In this document: positions 6,662 to 14,553 of the stretch, piece by piece
Numbering within the stretch: position 1 is the stretch's first letter
Layout: the number at the start of each line of letters is the position of its first letter
DNA from: a virus
Reading direction: 5' to 3' (one strand)
IMG/VR virus record: IMGVR_UViG_3300021961_000068
Span: 1 to 64,000 of that record
Length of the DNA stretch: 64,000 bases
Program-made: the position numbers and the translations under genes
The notes under the pieces: generated by a model
Database searches by the model: none
The model's input: the letters and a program-made list of their open reading frames with translations, nothing else
What the model was told of the DNA's origin: nothing

Positions 6662-7066
6662 CTAGTTTGATTTACCTTTGGTTATTGGGCTAGTTTTTTT
6701 GTTTTTGAGTTCTAGTGCTTGTTTTGATAGCCAAATTTTAGAGTTCCAGATTTTAAGTTGGTTATCTACTTCTTTTGAACTCACTTTGTAAAGTGCGTGT
6801 GAGCCCGTATCTTGGGAGCCGTCATTGTCCCAAGTGAAAGTGTAGTTTATACATAGACCAAAACTTTTTTTACTTTGGCTTACTTCAATGGTGTAATTAA
6901 ACCAAACCCCGTCCTCTTCCCATTGACCCTTTTCGTTAATGTAGTATAAATAGTCGTATCGTTTTATTTCGCTTTTGTAGCGTAAATCCATTTCTACAAA
7001 TATCTGGTTTTTTTCTTTTTTATTTTCTTTAGTTGCTACGTTCATGTCTTTCTGCTTTCTGCCCAT
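6662..7066 (-). CDS. Hypothetical protein, 134 aa
   Basis: I do not recognise this protein. After a lysine-rich N-terminus it looks beta-rich (RYDYLYYINEKGQWEE, FNYTIEVSQSKKSF, LCINYTFTWDNDGS) and then helical. An internal ATG at 7045 is an alternative start. It lies between a 47-aa gene and an HNH gene in the minus operon driven from 7.8 kb. No membrane segment or signal peptide is present. Confidence 0.6.
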   Translation of the reverse strand: MGRKQKDMNVATKENKKEKNQIFVEMDLRYKSEIKRYDYLYYINEKGQWEEDGVWFNYTIEVSQSKKSFGLCINYTFTWDNDGSQDTGSHALYKVSSKEVDNQLKIWNSKIWLSKQALELKNKKTSPITKGKSN

Positions 7067-7087
7067 CGGGCGTTTGTTTATGTTTAA

Positions 7088-7231
7088 CTACTTTTTCATC
7101 CCGATCAGATATTCAATTGCCTCCGCTTGGTCGTCGGTGACATCATCGGTTATTGGTTTGTTAAAGTAGTCTGCAATTTGAGCCTCGCACCACTTTGTGT
7201 ATTCGTCTGAGTTGAGTTCTGGCTTGTTCAT
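7088..7231 (-). CDS. Hypothetical acidic protein, 47 aa
   Basis: Translation from ATG 7231 gives MNKPELNSDEYTKWC followed by an acidic helix (DDQAEAIEYLIGMKK). An AAAAAGGAAAA purine tract precedes the start at a suitable distance. It fits exactly between the 7263 stop and the 7066 start with no overlap. Composition is protein-like, but the short length limits certainty. The function is unknown. Confidence 0.55.
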   Translation of the reverse strand: MNKPELNSDEYTKWCEAQIADYFNKPITDDVTDDQAEAIEYLIGMKK

Positions 7232-7262
7232 TGGTTTTCCTTTTTGATTGGTTTATGTTTAA

Positions 7263-7766
7263 TTACTTCTGTGCTTCTCTGTCTGCTTTTGCGTCACGGA
7301 TCTCCCACAAACCTTTTTTGAGTTTACGGAATGTTGGGGTTTCTTGTAGATACTTGAGGGTGGTTTGGTAGGAGAAACCGCTTCGCTCGGTCAGTTGCTC
7401 GGTTGTGTATTGCTCAAAATGGTGTTCGTTCGCCCATTTTAAGAACTTGCTAAATTTCTCTGCTCGCGACGGTTCACGCAGTTCTTCGGGTTTTGCACAG
7501 GTTTGTTTGCCGAGGTATTGGGTTACGAGTACAGGGATGACTTGTTCGTGGACGCTATAACTGCTTAAAAAGATTTCGGGTGCTGTCTTTGCGCCCTCGC
7601 TTTGCCACTTTGATAAAACACACAAACCTCTGTAGATTTCGCTTAGAAATGTGCTTTCATCTTGATGTTCTTTTCGCCACGACCAACCATCACCATATTT
7701 GGTGGTTCGTTCTGAAAAAAGTGATTTGAATGTTTCGTTTACAAAACTGTCGGTTATTTGTTTCAT
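7263..7766 (-). CDS. Hypothetical protein with C-terminal winged-helix-like segment
   Basis: The first gene of the minus operon encodes 167 residues. The C-terminal part (about 110-155, YTTEQLTERSGFSYQTTLKYLQ followed by LKKGLWEIRD) fits a helix-turn-helix or winged helix; the N-terminal part (YGDGWSWRKEHQDES) is unrecognised. A CGGAGA ribosome-binding site and a TTGCTT-N17-TAGAAT promoter lie upstream, and a 4 x 10 bp repeat lies behind the promoter. It could be an autoregulator that binds that repeat, which is inference from position. Confidence 0.65.
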   Translation of the reverse strand: MKQITDSFVNETFKSLFSERTTKYGDGWSWRKEHQDESTFLSEIYRGLCVLSKWQSEGAKTAPEIFLSSYSVHEQVIPVLVTQYLGKQTCAKPEELREPSRAEKFSKFLKWANEHHFEQYTTEQLTERSGFSYQTTLKYLQETPTFRKLKKGLWEIRDAKADREAQK

Positions 7767-7808
7767 TTTTATCTCCGTGTCTAGATATGTTTATTTGTTA
7801 CAGATGAC

Positions 7809-7837
7809 ATTCTAGCAACACCGTCAATAAAAAGCAA
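7809..7837 (-). promoter_or_regulatory. Promoter TTGCTT-N17-TAGAAT
   Basis: On the minus strand TTGCTT (7837-7832) and TAGAAT (7814-7809) are 17 bases apart. It heads the accessory operon that starts at 7766. The 10-bp repeat array begins 36 bases upstream of the -35 box. Confidence 0.65.
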
Positions 7838-7873
7838 CTCTTATTTTTTGACCCATTTTTGGGGTGTACCTTT

Positions 7874-7913
7874 TTTCTGCCAGTTTCTGCCAGTTTCTGC
7901 CAGTTTCTGCCAG
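7874..7913. repeat. Four exact tandem copies of a 10-bp unit
   Basis: TTTCTGCCAG occurs four times in direct succession at 7874, 7884, 7894 and 7904. Ten bases is one helical turn, so four sites would face the same side of the DNA. It sits upstream of the promoter at 7809-7837 and just downstream of the stop of the methyltransferase at 7951, as expected of an iteron or a regulator-binding array. Confidence 0.9.
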
Positions 7914-7950
7914 TATCCAATATTTGATAACTGTATTATATAGTTCGCGT

Positions 7951-8658
7951 CTATTGACTTGCCTGTTTTACATATTTCTCATCTAGGTCGTATCCGATAT
8001 AGCGTCTACCGAGTTTCTGTGCCATAGATGTGGTGGTGCCTATCCCATTGAAGGGGTCTAGGACAATATCATCAGGTTGTGTGGTTAGAAGGATGCAGTT
8101 TTCCACCAATTGTGGTGGGAATGGCGCAGGGTGTGTGGTTTGTCTTTGTGGTGAAATGTCCCATATTTCACCTAGGTATTTTGAGTCTATGTTCCCGCGA
8201 AATGTTTTTGGCTTGTTCTTAGATAGCCAATAGATGTGTTCTGTGTTTGGGAGTAGATGGTCTTTGCGTATGTTCGGACTGTTCTTGCGGTTCCAAATAA
8301 TGAGTTGATAGATGTTTGCATTTGTCTTGTGAATGAACTCTGTTGGTAGCCGTGCTTGATTATTGTGTCGTCTTGGTTTGTGATTAAAAAAGATGGATCC
8401 GTCGGGGGTAATAACACGGTGTAGTTCGTTGATTATTTCTATCATCCATTCTTGATACATTTTTTCTGGCATGTTGTCGTGATATTCGTTGTAATCAATG
8501 TTGTGTTTCTGCCATATTTGATTACTGTTCTGTGTTTTACCGTTCTGTATTCCTTTTTTGTTGTATGGGGGTGAGGTGACAACAGTGTTGATTGTGCAAT
8601 CAGACAATTTTTTTAATTCATCTAACGCGTCAGCGCATTTCACGAAGTTTGATTCCAC
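7951..8658 (-). CDS. DNA methyltransferase (beta class, N6-adenine or N4-cytosine)
   Basis: The 235-aa enzyme has the catalytic motif TSPPYN near residue 29 and the S-adenosylmethionine motif LDPFNGIGTT near the C-terminus, the permuted order of beta-class amino-methyltransferases. TSPPY leaves N6-adenine or N4-cytosine open. It probably methylates phage DNA against host restriction; no partner nuclease is adjacent. The start is taken as GTG 8658, 10 bases after the previous stop, with a GGAG and an AAACTAAAC leader. A second GTG at 8643 is possible. Confidence 0.88.
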   Translation of the reverse strand: MESNFVKCADALDELKKLSDCTINTVVTSPPYNKKGIQNGKTQNSNQIWQKHNIDYNEYHDNMPEKMYQEWMIEIINELHRVITPDGSIFFNHKPRRHNNQARLPTEFIHKTNANIYQLIIWNRKNSPNIRKDHLLPNTEHIYWLSKNKPKTFRGNIDSKYLGEIWDISPQRQTTHPAPFPPQLVENCILLTTQPDDIVLDPFNGIGTTTSMAQKLGRRYIGYDLDEKYVKQASQ

Positions 8659-8668
8659 TCCGTTTAGT

Positions 8669-9859
8669 TTATTTAACTAGGGACTCCTCGGCGAGTCTTA
8701 ACGAGGCAATTTTTGCATATTCGGGGTTTATTTCGCATCCAATCCAATTTCGCCCATATTTCTGTGCGACTAAACCTGTTGTCCCTGAGCCAAAAAACGG
8801 GTCTAGAACAGTGGCGGGAACTGGTTGACTGTTTATGCATTCACAAGTTTTCTGCCAACCAACTTGATGTTGTGGTATAGCAACCATGTCAACACTATTA
8901 AGACGAGTAGTTGTCAATCTGTTTGGATGAACACCCAATGTGTTGTCTCTTGTTTTTCTTTCAGGTATTGTGCCTTTTTCCATTTTGCGTTCGTATTGTT
9001 TTCCGCATTGATTGCAAACACCGAATTCTGATGTGCCAGAAAGAATGCATGGTTCTATGAGTTCTGGTGGAAATGTTGCAAAATGTGCTTCTTTGAATGG
9101 TTTTACATTTATTGTCCAAACAGATCTTCTATTGCGCTTACCATCTTGTCGTGTGAGGTTTGATGTGACTCCTTTGCCGTGAACCACTCTTTGTGTTCCG
9201 TTGCGTGTACCGTCTCCAACGATTACATTTCCTGCTGTTGCCCCCGCTTCTTTGCGTTCTTGCCATGTTGCGCCGGGTTTTGTTTTTGCATCTTCTTGTA
9301 TTGCTCGTGAATCAAAAAAATATTTTGGCGATTTGGTTAGAAGAAATATGTACTCATGGCTTTTGGTGCATCTGTCTAGAACAGATTCAGGCATCGGGTT
9401 GGGTTTAGCCCAAATAATGTCTTGTCTTAAATACCATCCGTCTGCTTGTAGGGCGAAAGCAAGACGCCATGGGATACCGACTACATCTTTGTGTTTGATT
9501 GAAGTGTTGACAAATGACGACGCCATACGGTTGGATGCTTTACCTTTTTCTACAAGCGTTCCGTCACTTTCGCCTCGTGCGGTGTCAGGTGTGACTTTCC
9601 CATCTCTGAACGACGCATAACTATCACCAATGTTCAGCCACAAGGTGCCATCGTCTCGCAACACCCGATAAATTTCTCGGAATACTTTTACTAGTTCTTC
9701 AATATATTCGGTTGGTGTCGGCTCTAAACCTAGTTGCCCTTCGTTGCCGTAGTCTCGTAACCCCCAATAGGGCGGGCTCGTAACACAGCAATGAACCGAT
9801 TTATCTGCTATCTGTTTGAGTGTGTCCCGCACATCGCCAACAAGTAAATGGTTTTTCAT
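8669..9859 (-). CDS. DNA methyltransferase with zinc-knuckle insert
   Basis: The 396-aa protein has TSPPYWGLRDYG at residues 27-38 and LDPFFGSGTTG near residue 360, a permuted beta-class amino-methyltransferase. Between them lie WAKPNPMPESV, HEYIFLLTK and a Cys cluster (FGVCNQCGKQYE and CECINS) that may bind zinc. It is clearly paralogous to the enzyme at 16227-17603. The ATG overlaps the previous stop as ATGA. It lies beside a ParB-like gene, a pairing often seen in phages, and likely modifies phage DNA. The target sequence cannot be read. Confidence 0.9.
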   Translation of the reverse strand: MKNHLLVGDVRDTLKQIADKSVHCCVTSPPYWGLRDYGNEGQLGLEPTPTEYIEELVKVFREIYRVLRDDGTLWLNIGDSYASFRDGKVTPDTARGESDGTLVEKGKASNRMASSFVNTSIKHKDVVGIPWRLAFALQADGWYLRQDIIWAKPNPMPESVLDRCTKSHEYIFLLTKSPKYFFDSRAIQEDAKTKPGATWQERKEAGATAGNVIVGDGTRNGTQRVVHGKGVTSNLTRQDGKRNRRSVWTINVKPFKEAHFATFPPELIEPCILSGTSEFGVCNQCGKQYERKMEKGTIPERKTRDNTLGVHPNRLTTTRLNSVDMVAIPQHQVGWQKTCECINSQPVPATVLDPFFGSGTTGLVAQKYGRNWIGCEINPEYAKIASLRLAEESLVK

Positions 9860-10263
9860 TTTTGTTTAGACCACCGAATAATGCCATTAATTTGCGCGTT
9901 TTTCATTCTTGTTTTATATTCTCGTTCTCTTTGTTTTCTGGCTAAATACATTAAAGCGTGTTCTCCAGACAAAGTAATTTTGTACATGTTTTTCATGTTG
10001 TGATGTGTTGGGTTGGGATTATCGGATTTTTCTAAATAGCCGACATCTGATAAAAAATTTACTGCTTCACGCACTCTTTCGGGCAATACTTCTTTGAGCA
10101 TAAATTCTCGGTAATCAGTAGTCGTAAAAGAACGATTGTTTCTGAAACGGGCGTAAGACAATACTTTGTAAGCAATTGAATTGTATTTAACGTATTTGCC
10201 GGGGTTTGTTAGTGGGGTGTTTGATTTTTTTATAATTTTCGTAATCGCAATGTCTTTTTTCAT
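9856..10263 (-). CDS. Winged-helix-like DNA-binding protein
   Basis: The 135-aa protein has a likely winged helix at about residues 40-80 (FTTTDYREFMLKEVLPERV, then AVNFLSDVGYLEKSD and a Tyr-Lys-Ile-Thr wing), the pattern of MarR/PadR-like or replication-initiator winged helices. The N-terminus is basic. I take ATG 10263 as start; a TTG nine bases earlier is possible, and neither has a Shine-Dalgarno sequence. It is co-transcribed with the ParB-like gene and the methyltransferase and may act as their regulator. No specific family is assigned. Confidence 0.6.
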   Translation of the reverse strand: MKKDIAITKIIKKSNTPLTNPGKYVKYNSIAYKVLSYARFRNNRSFTTTDYREFMLKEVLPERVREAVNFLSDVGYLEKSDNPNPTHHNMKNMYKITLSGEHALMYLARKQREREYKTRMKNAQINGIIRWSKQK

Positions 10264-10284
10264 TGCCGTCAATTTACAGGTAAT

Positions 10285-11052
10285 TTAATAGTTTGCGTGT
10301 GCGTCAACGAAATTTAATACTCGTTCCGCAGTTGTTTCTCCGTCCGTGCCAGGATCTGTTTTTAGCCAGCGAATAAAGTCGTACCATTTTCGTTGTTGGT
10401 CAGGGCTGTCAAATACGAGCGTGTATTGAACTATGGTTTTGGAACCGTTTGCCACCACAGATGGTGCGCCTTGAGTTACTGCTTGTTGTATGTCTGTGCC
10501 TTTGGGCGCGGTGAGCATTGTTTCACCGTTCTCCATTTGAGTGCTTATTGCAGTTGGGTTATTTGATGATTCCGTCGTTGCTATTTGTTGAATGACTGGT
10601 GCTTCGTAGGGTACGTCATCCTCTTGGTAGTATTCGCCTTCCATGGCGGCTAAATCAAATTGATCCCAGCCAAGCGCATCTATCAGTGTGTCGTATTGTT
10701 CTCCGACTTCTCCTAGTAATTCAAAAAGCATATTGCTGTCTGTGGTACCGAGTTCATTTGTTCGGTTGTCGGCTAAGGCGTAAGCAATAGCGCTTTCTGT
10801 GTCGCCTTCAAATTTGACGCAAGCAATTTTATCCCAACCAAGTTTTTTAGCGGCTTCGTATTGATGGTTGCCTGCAATGATTGTTGAAGTTCCATCTTTA
10901 TTGTCTTTAATCACGATCGGCTTTACTTGACCGAATTCTTTGTATGAGGCAACAATTGCGTCTATGTTGCCTTTTCTTGGGTTGTTCTCTAGGTGAACAA
11001 GTTCGGAGAGGGGAACAGCCAAGTGCTCAATGTTTTTGTGAATATTAGACAT
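10285..11052 (-). CDS. ParB-like nuclease-domain protein
   Basis: The N-terminal 100 residues are a ParB/sulfiredoxin-type domain: VPLSELVHLENNPRKG, then GQVKPIVIKDNKDGTSTIIAGNHQYEAAKKLGWDKI and ADNRTNEL. The G-N-H-Q-Y form replaces the usual GHRR-type motif, as in many phage ParB-like proteins beside DNA methyltransferases. Such domains can bind CTP or act on DNA. The C-terminal half (about 150-255) is unrecognised. It lies between a helical 114-aa gene and a winged-helix gene. A DNA-modification accessory role is more likely than plasmid-type partition, because no ParA is present. Confidence 0.82.
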   Translation of the reverse strand: MSNIHKNIEHLAVPLSELVHLENNPRKGNIDAIVASYKEFGQVKPIVIKDNKDGTSTIIAGNHQYEAAKKLGWDKIACVKFEGDTESAIAYALADNRTNELGTTDSNMLFELLGEVGEQYDTLIDALGWDQFDLAAMEGEYYQEDDVPYEAPVIQQIATTESSNNPTAISTQMENGETMLTAPKGTDIQQAVTQGAPSVVANGSKTIVQYTLVFDSPDQQRKWYDFIRWLKTDPGTDGETTAERVLNFVDAHANY

Positions 11053-11397
11053 CTATAATCCTGTTTGTACACGAACATTGGCGTTCAAGGTTCTGAGTGC
11101 GTCCAATGATGTTCGCACGGTCAATAGTTTTTCTCTCTTAGATTTAACCAACGCCTCACTAATCTTATATGAGTACGCTTCGTCAGAAAGTTTGTAGTCA
11201 GCCCACGCTTCTCGTTCCTTGATGCTTCCTTTGGCGGCTAGGTATTCTTTAGCCCAGTTGCCTTTCATAAGTGCATCTTTTTTCGCCGCATCTACTGCGA
11301 GAACTTCAAATGCCTCGGTTTCTTCTTCAAGAATACTCAACAAGCGCATAATCTCCGACTCAATTTCCACCTGCGATATGGGTTGCGACCTAGCCAT
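11053..11397 (-). CDS. Helical hypothetical protein, 114 aa
   Basis: I do not recognise a named family. The protein is almost wholly helical and charged (SEIMRLLSILEEETEAFEVLAVDAAKK, then SYKISEALVKSKREKLL), likely a coiled-coil bundle. Comparable small helical proteins sit beside RuvC-like genes in actinobacteriophages. Its ATG overlaps the end of the RuvC-like gene by eight bases, and its stop lies one base before the ParB-like start. A DNA-replication accessory role is inferred from neighbours only. Confidence 0.65.
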   Translation of the reverse strand: MARSQPISQVEIESEIMRLLSILEEETEAFEVLAVDAAKKDALMKGNWAKEYLAAKGSIKEREAWADYKLSDEAYSYKISEALVKSKREKLLTVRTSLDALRTLNANVRVQTGL

Positions 11398-11920
11398 TTT
11401 TGTCCTTTTCTATTTCCTTGAAATCACATTTATCTAATCCGAGCATTTGTTCTTTTCGCCATTCGTATTCAGAAAAACCTAAATATGTAAGCGTCATTTG
11501 TTCTAGTATCCACGCATCGCATTTGTCGCTTCCATCAGCACCTGTAAACATTATCCCTGTTTTCTGTGCTACGGCGCTCATAACTTCTATTTTCCCTGAA
11601 TTACCTTTTCCTGTAGCAAATTTAGCCCTACATGTCGGTGGAATTATGACGATGGGAAGACCCAATTCCTTCATGGCGACTTTTACGACTCCACCTAGTT
11701 CCCCAATGGAGTGGGCTTGAGAATACTGAGAAGCATACGAATAGCCTTCAATTGCGACTATTTCTATTTTTTCGTTTTTTGCGATTTTTACGATTTCGTC
11801 ACGAATCTCTATGAGGCGTTTTGCACCCCTATTTTTTGACTTTATGCTCTGAGTTAACCCACCGACGCTTACCCCTGTGCTCGTCAATGAGAGATCTAGA
11901 CCCATCACATTTTTTTTCAC
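11390..11920 (-). CDS. RuvC-like Holliday junction resolvase
   Basis: The 176-aa protein starts with the RNase-H-fold signature GLDLSLTSTGVSV (catalytic Asp near residue 9), has IVAIEGYSYAS with the second acid near residue 56, and SDKCDAWILEQM with a late Asp pair, the spacing of RuvC-type resolvases. It would cleave branched DNA before packaging. The start is GTG 11920, with no ribosome-binding site. A -10-like TAATGT lies seven bases upstream, and only 26 bases separate it from the divergent GTG at 11947, so both transcripts are probably leaderless. Confidence 0.82.
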   Translation of the reverse strand: MKKNVMGLDLSLTSTGVSVGGLTQSIKSKNRGAKRLIEIRDEIVKIAKNEKIEIVAIEGYSYASQYSQAHSIGELGGVVKVAMKELGLPIVIIPPTCRAKFATGKGNSGKIEVMSAVAQKTGIMFTGADGSDKCDAWILEQMTLTYLGFSEYEWRKEQMLGLDKCDFKEIEKDKNG

Positions 11921-11946
11921 AGTCGCAACATTACTACAATAAATGT
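11921..11946. promoter_or_regulatory. 26-bp divergent promoter region, two leaderless starts
   Basis: Two GTG starts face away from each other across 26 bases. On the plus strand TACAAT (11935-11940) lies six bases before GTG 11947. On the minus strand TAATGT (11933-11928) lies seven bases before GTG 11920. There is no room for ribosome-binding sites. The -35 boxes would lie inside the opposing genes. Confidence 0.6.
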
Positions 11947-12381
11947 GTGATAAATAAAAAGTCTGCTCCGCAAAAAAATATTGTTTCTATTGACAAACAA
12001 GGGGCTTGGGGTGATGTTTCTTATTATCATAAACTTGAGTGCGGGCATATAGAAGTTCGCAAACGAGCGTCAACAGCCCCAAAAATTGCGTGCACTTGGT
12101 GTGTTATTGGTGAAGAAAAGGGCAGAGAATTAAAAGCATTAACTATCGTTCAGCCACCAACTCTTGAAGAAGTGTGGGACTTTTACGATGACTCAATCAA
12201 CGAGGAAGTCAATGTTGCTCAATTGCGTGCAGGAATTGCTAGCGCAATAGGTTGTCCACAGGACAGTGTTGAAGTGATATCCGAAGTCGGAGATGACAAC
12301 ATTCTTCGTGTCAATTATGTAACAATTTTTTTAGACATTGAACTCGCAAAGAAAATTGGCAAATATCAAAAAAATATTTGA
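11947..12381 (+). CDS. Hypothetical protein with Cys-His cluster
   Basis: The 144-aa protein begins VINKKSAPQKN and carries YYHKLECGHIEVRK and CTWCVIG, a C-x-H...C-x-x-C set that could bind zinc. The C-terminal half (EEVWDFYDDSINEEVNVAQLRAG..., VSEVGDDNILRVNYVTIFLDIELAKKI) looks like an alpha/beta domain. An open frame extends further upstream, but GTG 11947 is preferred because TACAAT lies six bases before it and the longer form would overlap the divergent gene. The function is unknown. Confidence 0.6.
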   Translation: MINKKSAPQKNIVSIDKQGAWGDVSYYHKLECGHIEVRKRASTAPKIACTWCVIGEEKGRELKALTIVQPPTLEEVWDFYDDSINEEVNVAQLRAGIASAIGCPQDSVEVISEVGDDNILRVNYVTIFLDIELAKKIGKYQKNI

Positions 12382-12406
12382 TGTTTCTCGCAAGGTTTGG
12401 TAGGGT
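12378..12406 (+). promoter_or_regulatory. Promoter TTGATG-N17-TAGGGT
   Basis: TTGATG (12378-12383) overlaps the previous stop codon, and TAGGGT (12401-12406) follows after 17 bases. It drives the WhiB gene with a leader of about 35 bases. TAGGGT is also the apparent -10 of both genes around 15.85 kb. Confidence 0.6.
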
Positions 12407-12448
12407 AAGGCGAATCATCAATCACTTATAGGTTTATTCGGGGGAAAT

Positions 12449-12805
12449 TTGAAAAGTCAAGTTATAGACGACTTTTTTGATACGGAAAAAGCCGCATGCA
12501 GAGGTAAAGACATCACATTGTTTTATCCAGTCATCTCACCGCGCCAAAGAAGAATTGAGCCAACTCAATCAGCAAAGTTTATTTGCGGTCAATGCTCTGT
12601 TGCGGAAGGCTGTTTAGAGTATTCTCTCCATTTTGAACCGCTTGGTGTATGGGGTGGTAGAAATGAGGTTGAGAGAGAAATTTTGAGGCGCCAAAAAAAC
12701 ATAAGTTTGCCTTTTGACCGTCAAGCATCTCATTCGGTACGACGGTCAGTGAACGCTGGGAGGGTTGGCAGGATGGTTAACCGATTAAACTCTTTAGATG
12801 AGTAA
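12449..12805 (+). CDS. whiB: WhiB-family iron-sulfur transcription regulator
   Basis: The 118-aa protein has all four [4Fe-4S] cysteines of the WhiB family (C17, C46, C49, C55 in ICGQC...GC), followed by the LGVWGG turn at 65-70 and a basic C-terminus for DNA contact. WhiB proteins are restricted to actinobacteria and their phages. They bind the primary sigma factor and redirect transcription. Phage copies may block host WhiB paralogues. It starts at TTG 12449 with a GGGGG ribosome-binding site five bases away and overlaps the primase-helicase gene by eight bases. This gene is the main evidence for the host. Confidence 0.93.
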   Translation: MKSQVIDDFFDTEKAACRGKDITLFYPVISPRQRRIEPTQSAKFICGQCSVAEGCLEYSLHFEPLGVWGGRNEVEREILRRQKNISLPFDRQASHSVRRSVNAGRVGRMVNRLNSLDE

Positions 12806-14552
12806 TGTTTCCGTCCCTATTCATGTTGATAAGTTCCTAGCCAAATTAAACGGGGTTCGCTCAACAAGTAACGGATGGGAGGCACGCTGTCCCTGTCGTA
12901 ACGACGACGAAAATCCATCGCTATCCGTAGGTGTAGGTAACGAGGAAAAGATTTTGGTTACTTGCCATCGTGGTCAGGGTTGTTCCGTTGACCAAGTTTG
13001 TCAGGCGATGGGTCTCAAAGTGGTGGATTTGTACCCACCCAAAAAGGAAGAAAGAAAACTTTCTTTAGTCGCAACATACGATTACCGTGACGAAAAAGGT
13101 CAACTTTTGTTTCAAAAGCAAAGGTTTGTAGACCAGTGGGGCAAAAAAACTTTTAGGCAACGAAGACCCGATCCCGCCAATAAAGGTAAATATATTTTTT
13201 CGTTGGATGACACACCCAAAATTCTTTACCGTTTACCTGATGTGCTTCACGCTAAAAGTCTTGGTGAAGTTATTTGGCTTGTTGAGGGAGAAAAAGATGC
13301 CGACAATTTAGTCAAACTTGGCTTATGCGCAACCACCCCACCAAACGGTGCGGGTAAATGGCTTGATATACATACACGAGCATTAGAGGGCGCTCAGGTT
13401 TGGATCATTGCAGATAATGATGTTGTTGGTAGAGATCACGCAAAAATGGTCACCAAAACCCTTCAACAAAACGGTTGCACAGTTGTTAGTTGGGTTCCCC
13501 CAAATAACTATAAAGATGTTTCTGAACTTCTTGGCGCAGGTGGAAGCGTTGATGACTTAATTGAGATGGAAAACGCCGAACCGCTTGATGACATCGTTCA
13601 ACATGAAGAAGAAGAACAGCAAACAGAAGCAATCATTGAAGCAACAACTCCCCTGATAGCGCTTGCTGAGCGCATTAATTCTCTTTTAATACGAGAAGAC
13701 ATTTCTGAGACAGTACGACTTACAAAAGCATCAATGATGATTGGTTCTTTTGGGCATGAAGACGAAATTGATAGAGGCAGGCTCGTTAATTGGTCTGATT
13801 TTTTGTTGGAGGCAGAAAATGATAGTTATGACTGGATTATCCCTAATGTTCTTGAAAGAGGTGAGCGAGTAATCGTCGTTGCTGCAGAGGGTGTCGGAAA
13901 GACGATGCTCGCTAGACAGATAGCAATATGTAGTTCTTTTGGTATTAATCCATTCAATTTTTCAAGGATGAAACCAATCAGAACATTGACAATTGATCTT
14001 GAAAATCCTGAGCGAATTATTAGAAGAACTTCAGCAAATATTATGGGTGCCGCTCGGCGACTTGGATACTTAGAAGGGCAACCAGAATGCCATATTTTGA
14101 TAAAGCCTTCGGGTGTGGATTTGATGCGACCATCAGATCGTTTAATCATTGAAGAAGCAGTTGAGACTATTAAACCTGATTTAATTCTGCTCGGTCCGAT
14201 TTACAAGTCTTTCGTTGACCCAGGTGGGAGAACATCTGAATCAATTACTGTTGAAGTAGCAAAATATTTTGACATGTTGCGTGACTACTACAACTGTGCC
14301 TTATGGCTTGAGCACCATGCGCCGTTGGGGACATCTTCATCCACAAGAGATCTGAGACCATTTGGTTCTGCTGTTTGGTCACGCTGGCCGGAGTTCGGTC
14401 TTTCCCTTACCCCCGATCCAACCGCTGTTGGCGATTATGTTTACGATGTACGCCATTTCCGTGGGGCGCGAGACCTAAGAGCATTTCCGACTAAAATGAG
14501 AAGAGGGAAAGTTTTCCCGTTTGAAGTTATTGAATTCATGGAAGCATCTTAA
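12798..14552 (+). CDS. Primase-helicase (TOPRIM plus RecA-fold ATPase)
   Basis: The 584-aa protein combines an N-terminal CHC2-like zinc region (CPCRNDDENPSL...CHRGQGC, residues 31-62), a TOPRIM domain with VEGEKDA (162-168) and IIADND (203-208), and a C-terminal RepA/DnaB-like ATPase with Walker A AAEGVGKTM (363-371) and Walker B DLILLGPI (461-468), followed by EHHAP. The zinc region lacks the classic CHC2 spacing, so primase activity is likely but not certain. It would load on the phage fork, unwind DNA and make primers. It overlaps the WhiB gene and is followed after one base by the HTH protein. Confidence 0.88.
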   Translation: MSNVSVPIHVDKFLAKLNGVRSTSNGWEARCPCRNDDENPSLSVGVGNEEKILVTCHRGQGCSVDQVCQAMGLKVVDLYPPKKEERKLSLVATYDYRDEKGQLLFQKQRFVDQWGKKTFRQRRPDPANKGKYIFSLDDTPKILYRLPDVLHAKSLGEVIWLVEGEKDADNLVKLGLCATTPPNGAGKWLDIHTRALEGAQVWIIADNDVVGRDHAKMVTKTLQQNGCTVVSWVPPNNYKDVSELLGAGGSVDDLIEMENAEPLDDIVQHEEEEQQTEAIIEATTPLIALAERINSLLIREDISETVRLTKASMMIGSFGHEDEIDRGRLVNWSDFLLEAENDSYDWIIPNVLERGERVIVVAAEGVGKTMLARQIAICSSFGINPFNFSRMKPIRTLTIDLENPERIIRRTSANIMGAARRLGYLEGQPECHILIKPSGVDLMRPSDRLIIEEAVETIKPDLILLGPIYKSFVDPGGRTSESITVEVAKYFDMLRDYYNCALWLEHHAPLGTSSSTRDLRPFGSAVWSRWPEFGLSLTPDPTAVGDYVYDVRHFRGARDLRAFPTKMRRGKVFPFEVIEFMEAS

Positions 14553-14553
14553 A

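Noticed and set aside
7874-7913. Repeat array as a CRISPR
   Set aside because: Units are 10 bp with no spacers and no cas genes are nearby.
10285-11052. Plasmid-type partition system
   Set aside because: No ParA gene and no parS-like repeats nearby; methyltransferase neighbours suggest DNA modification.
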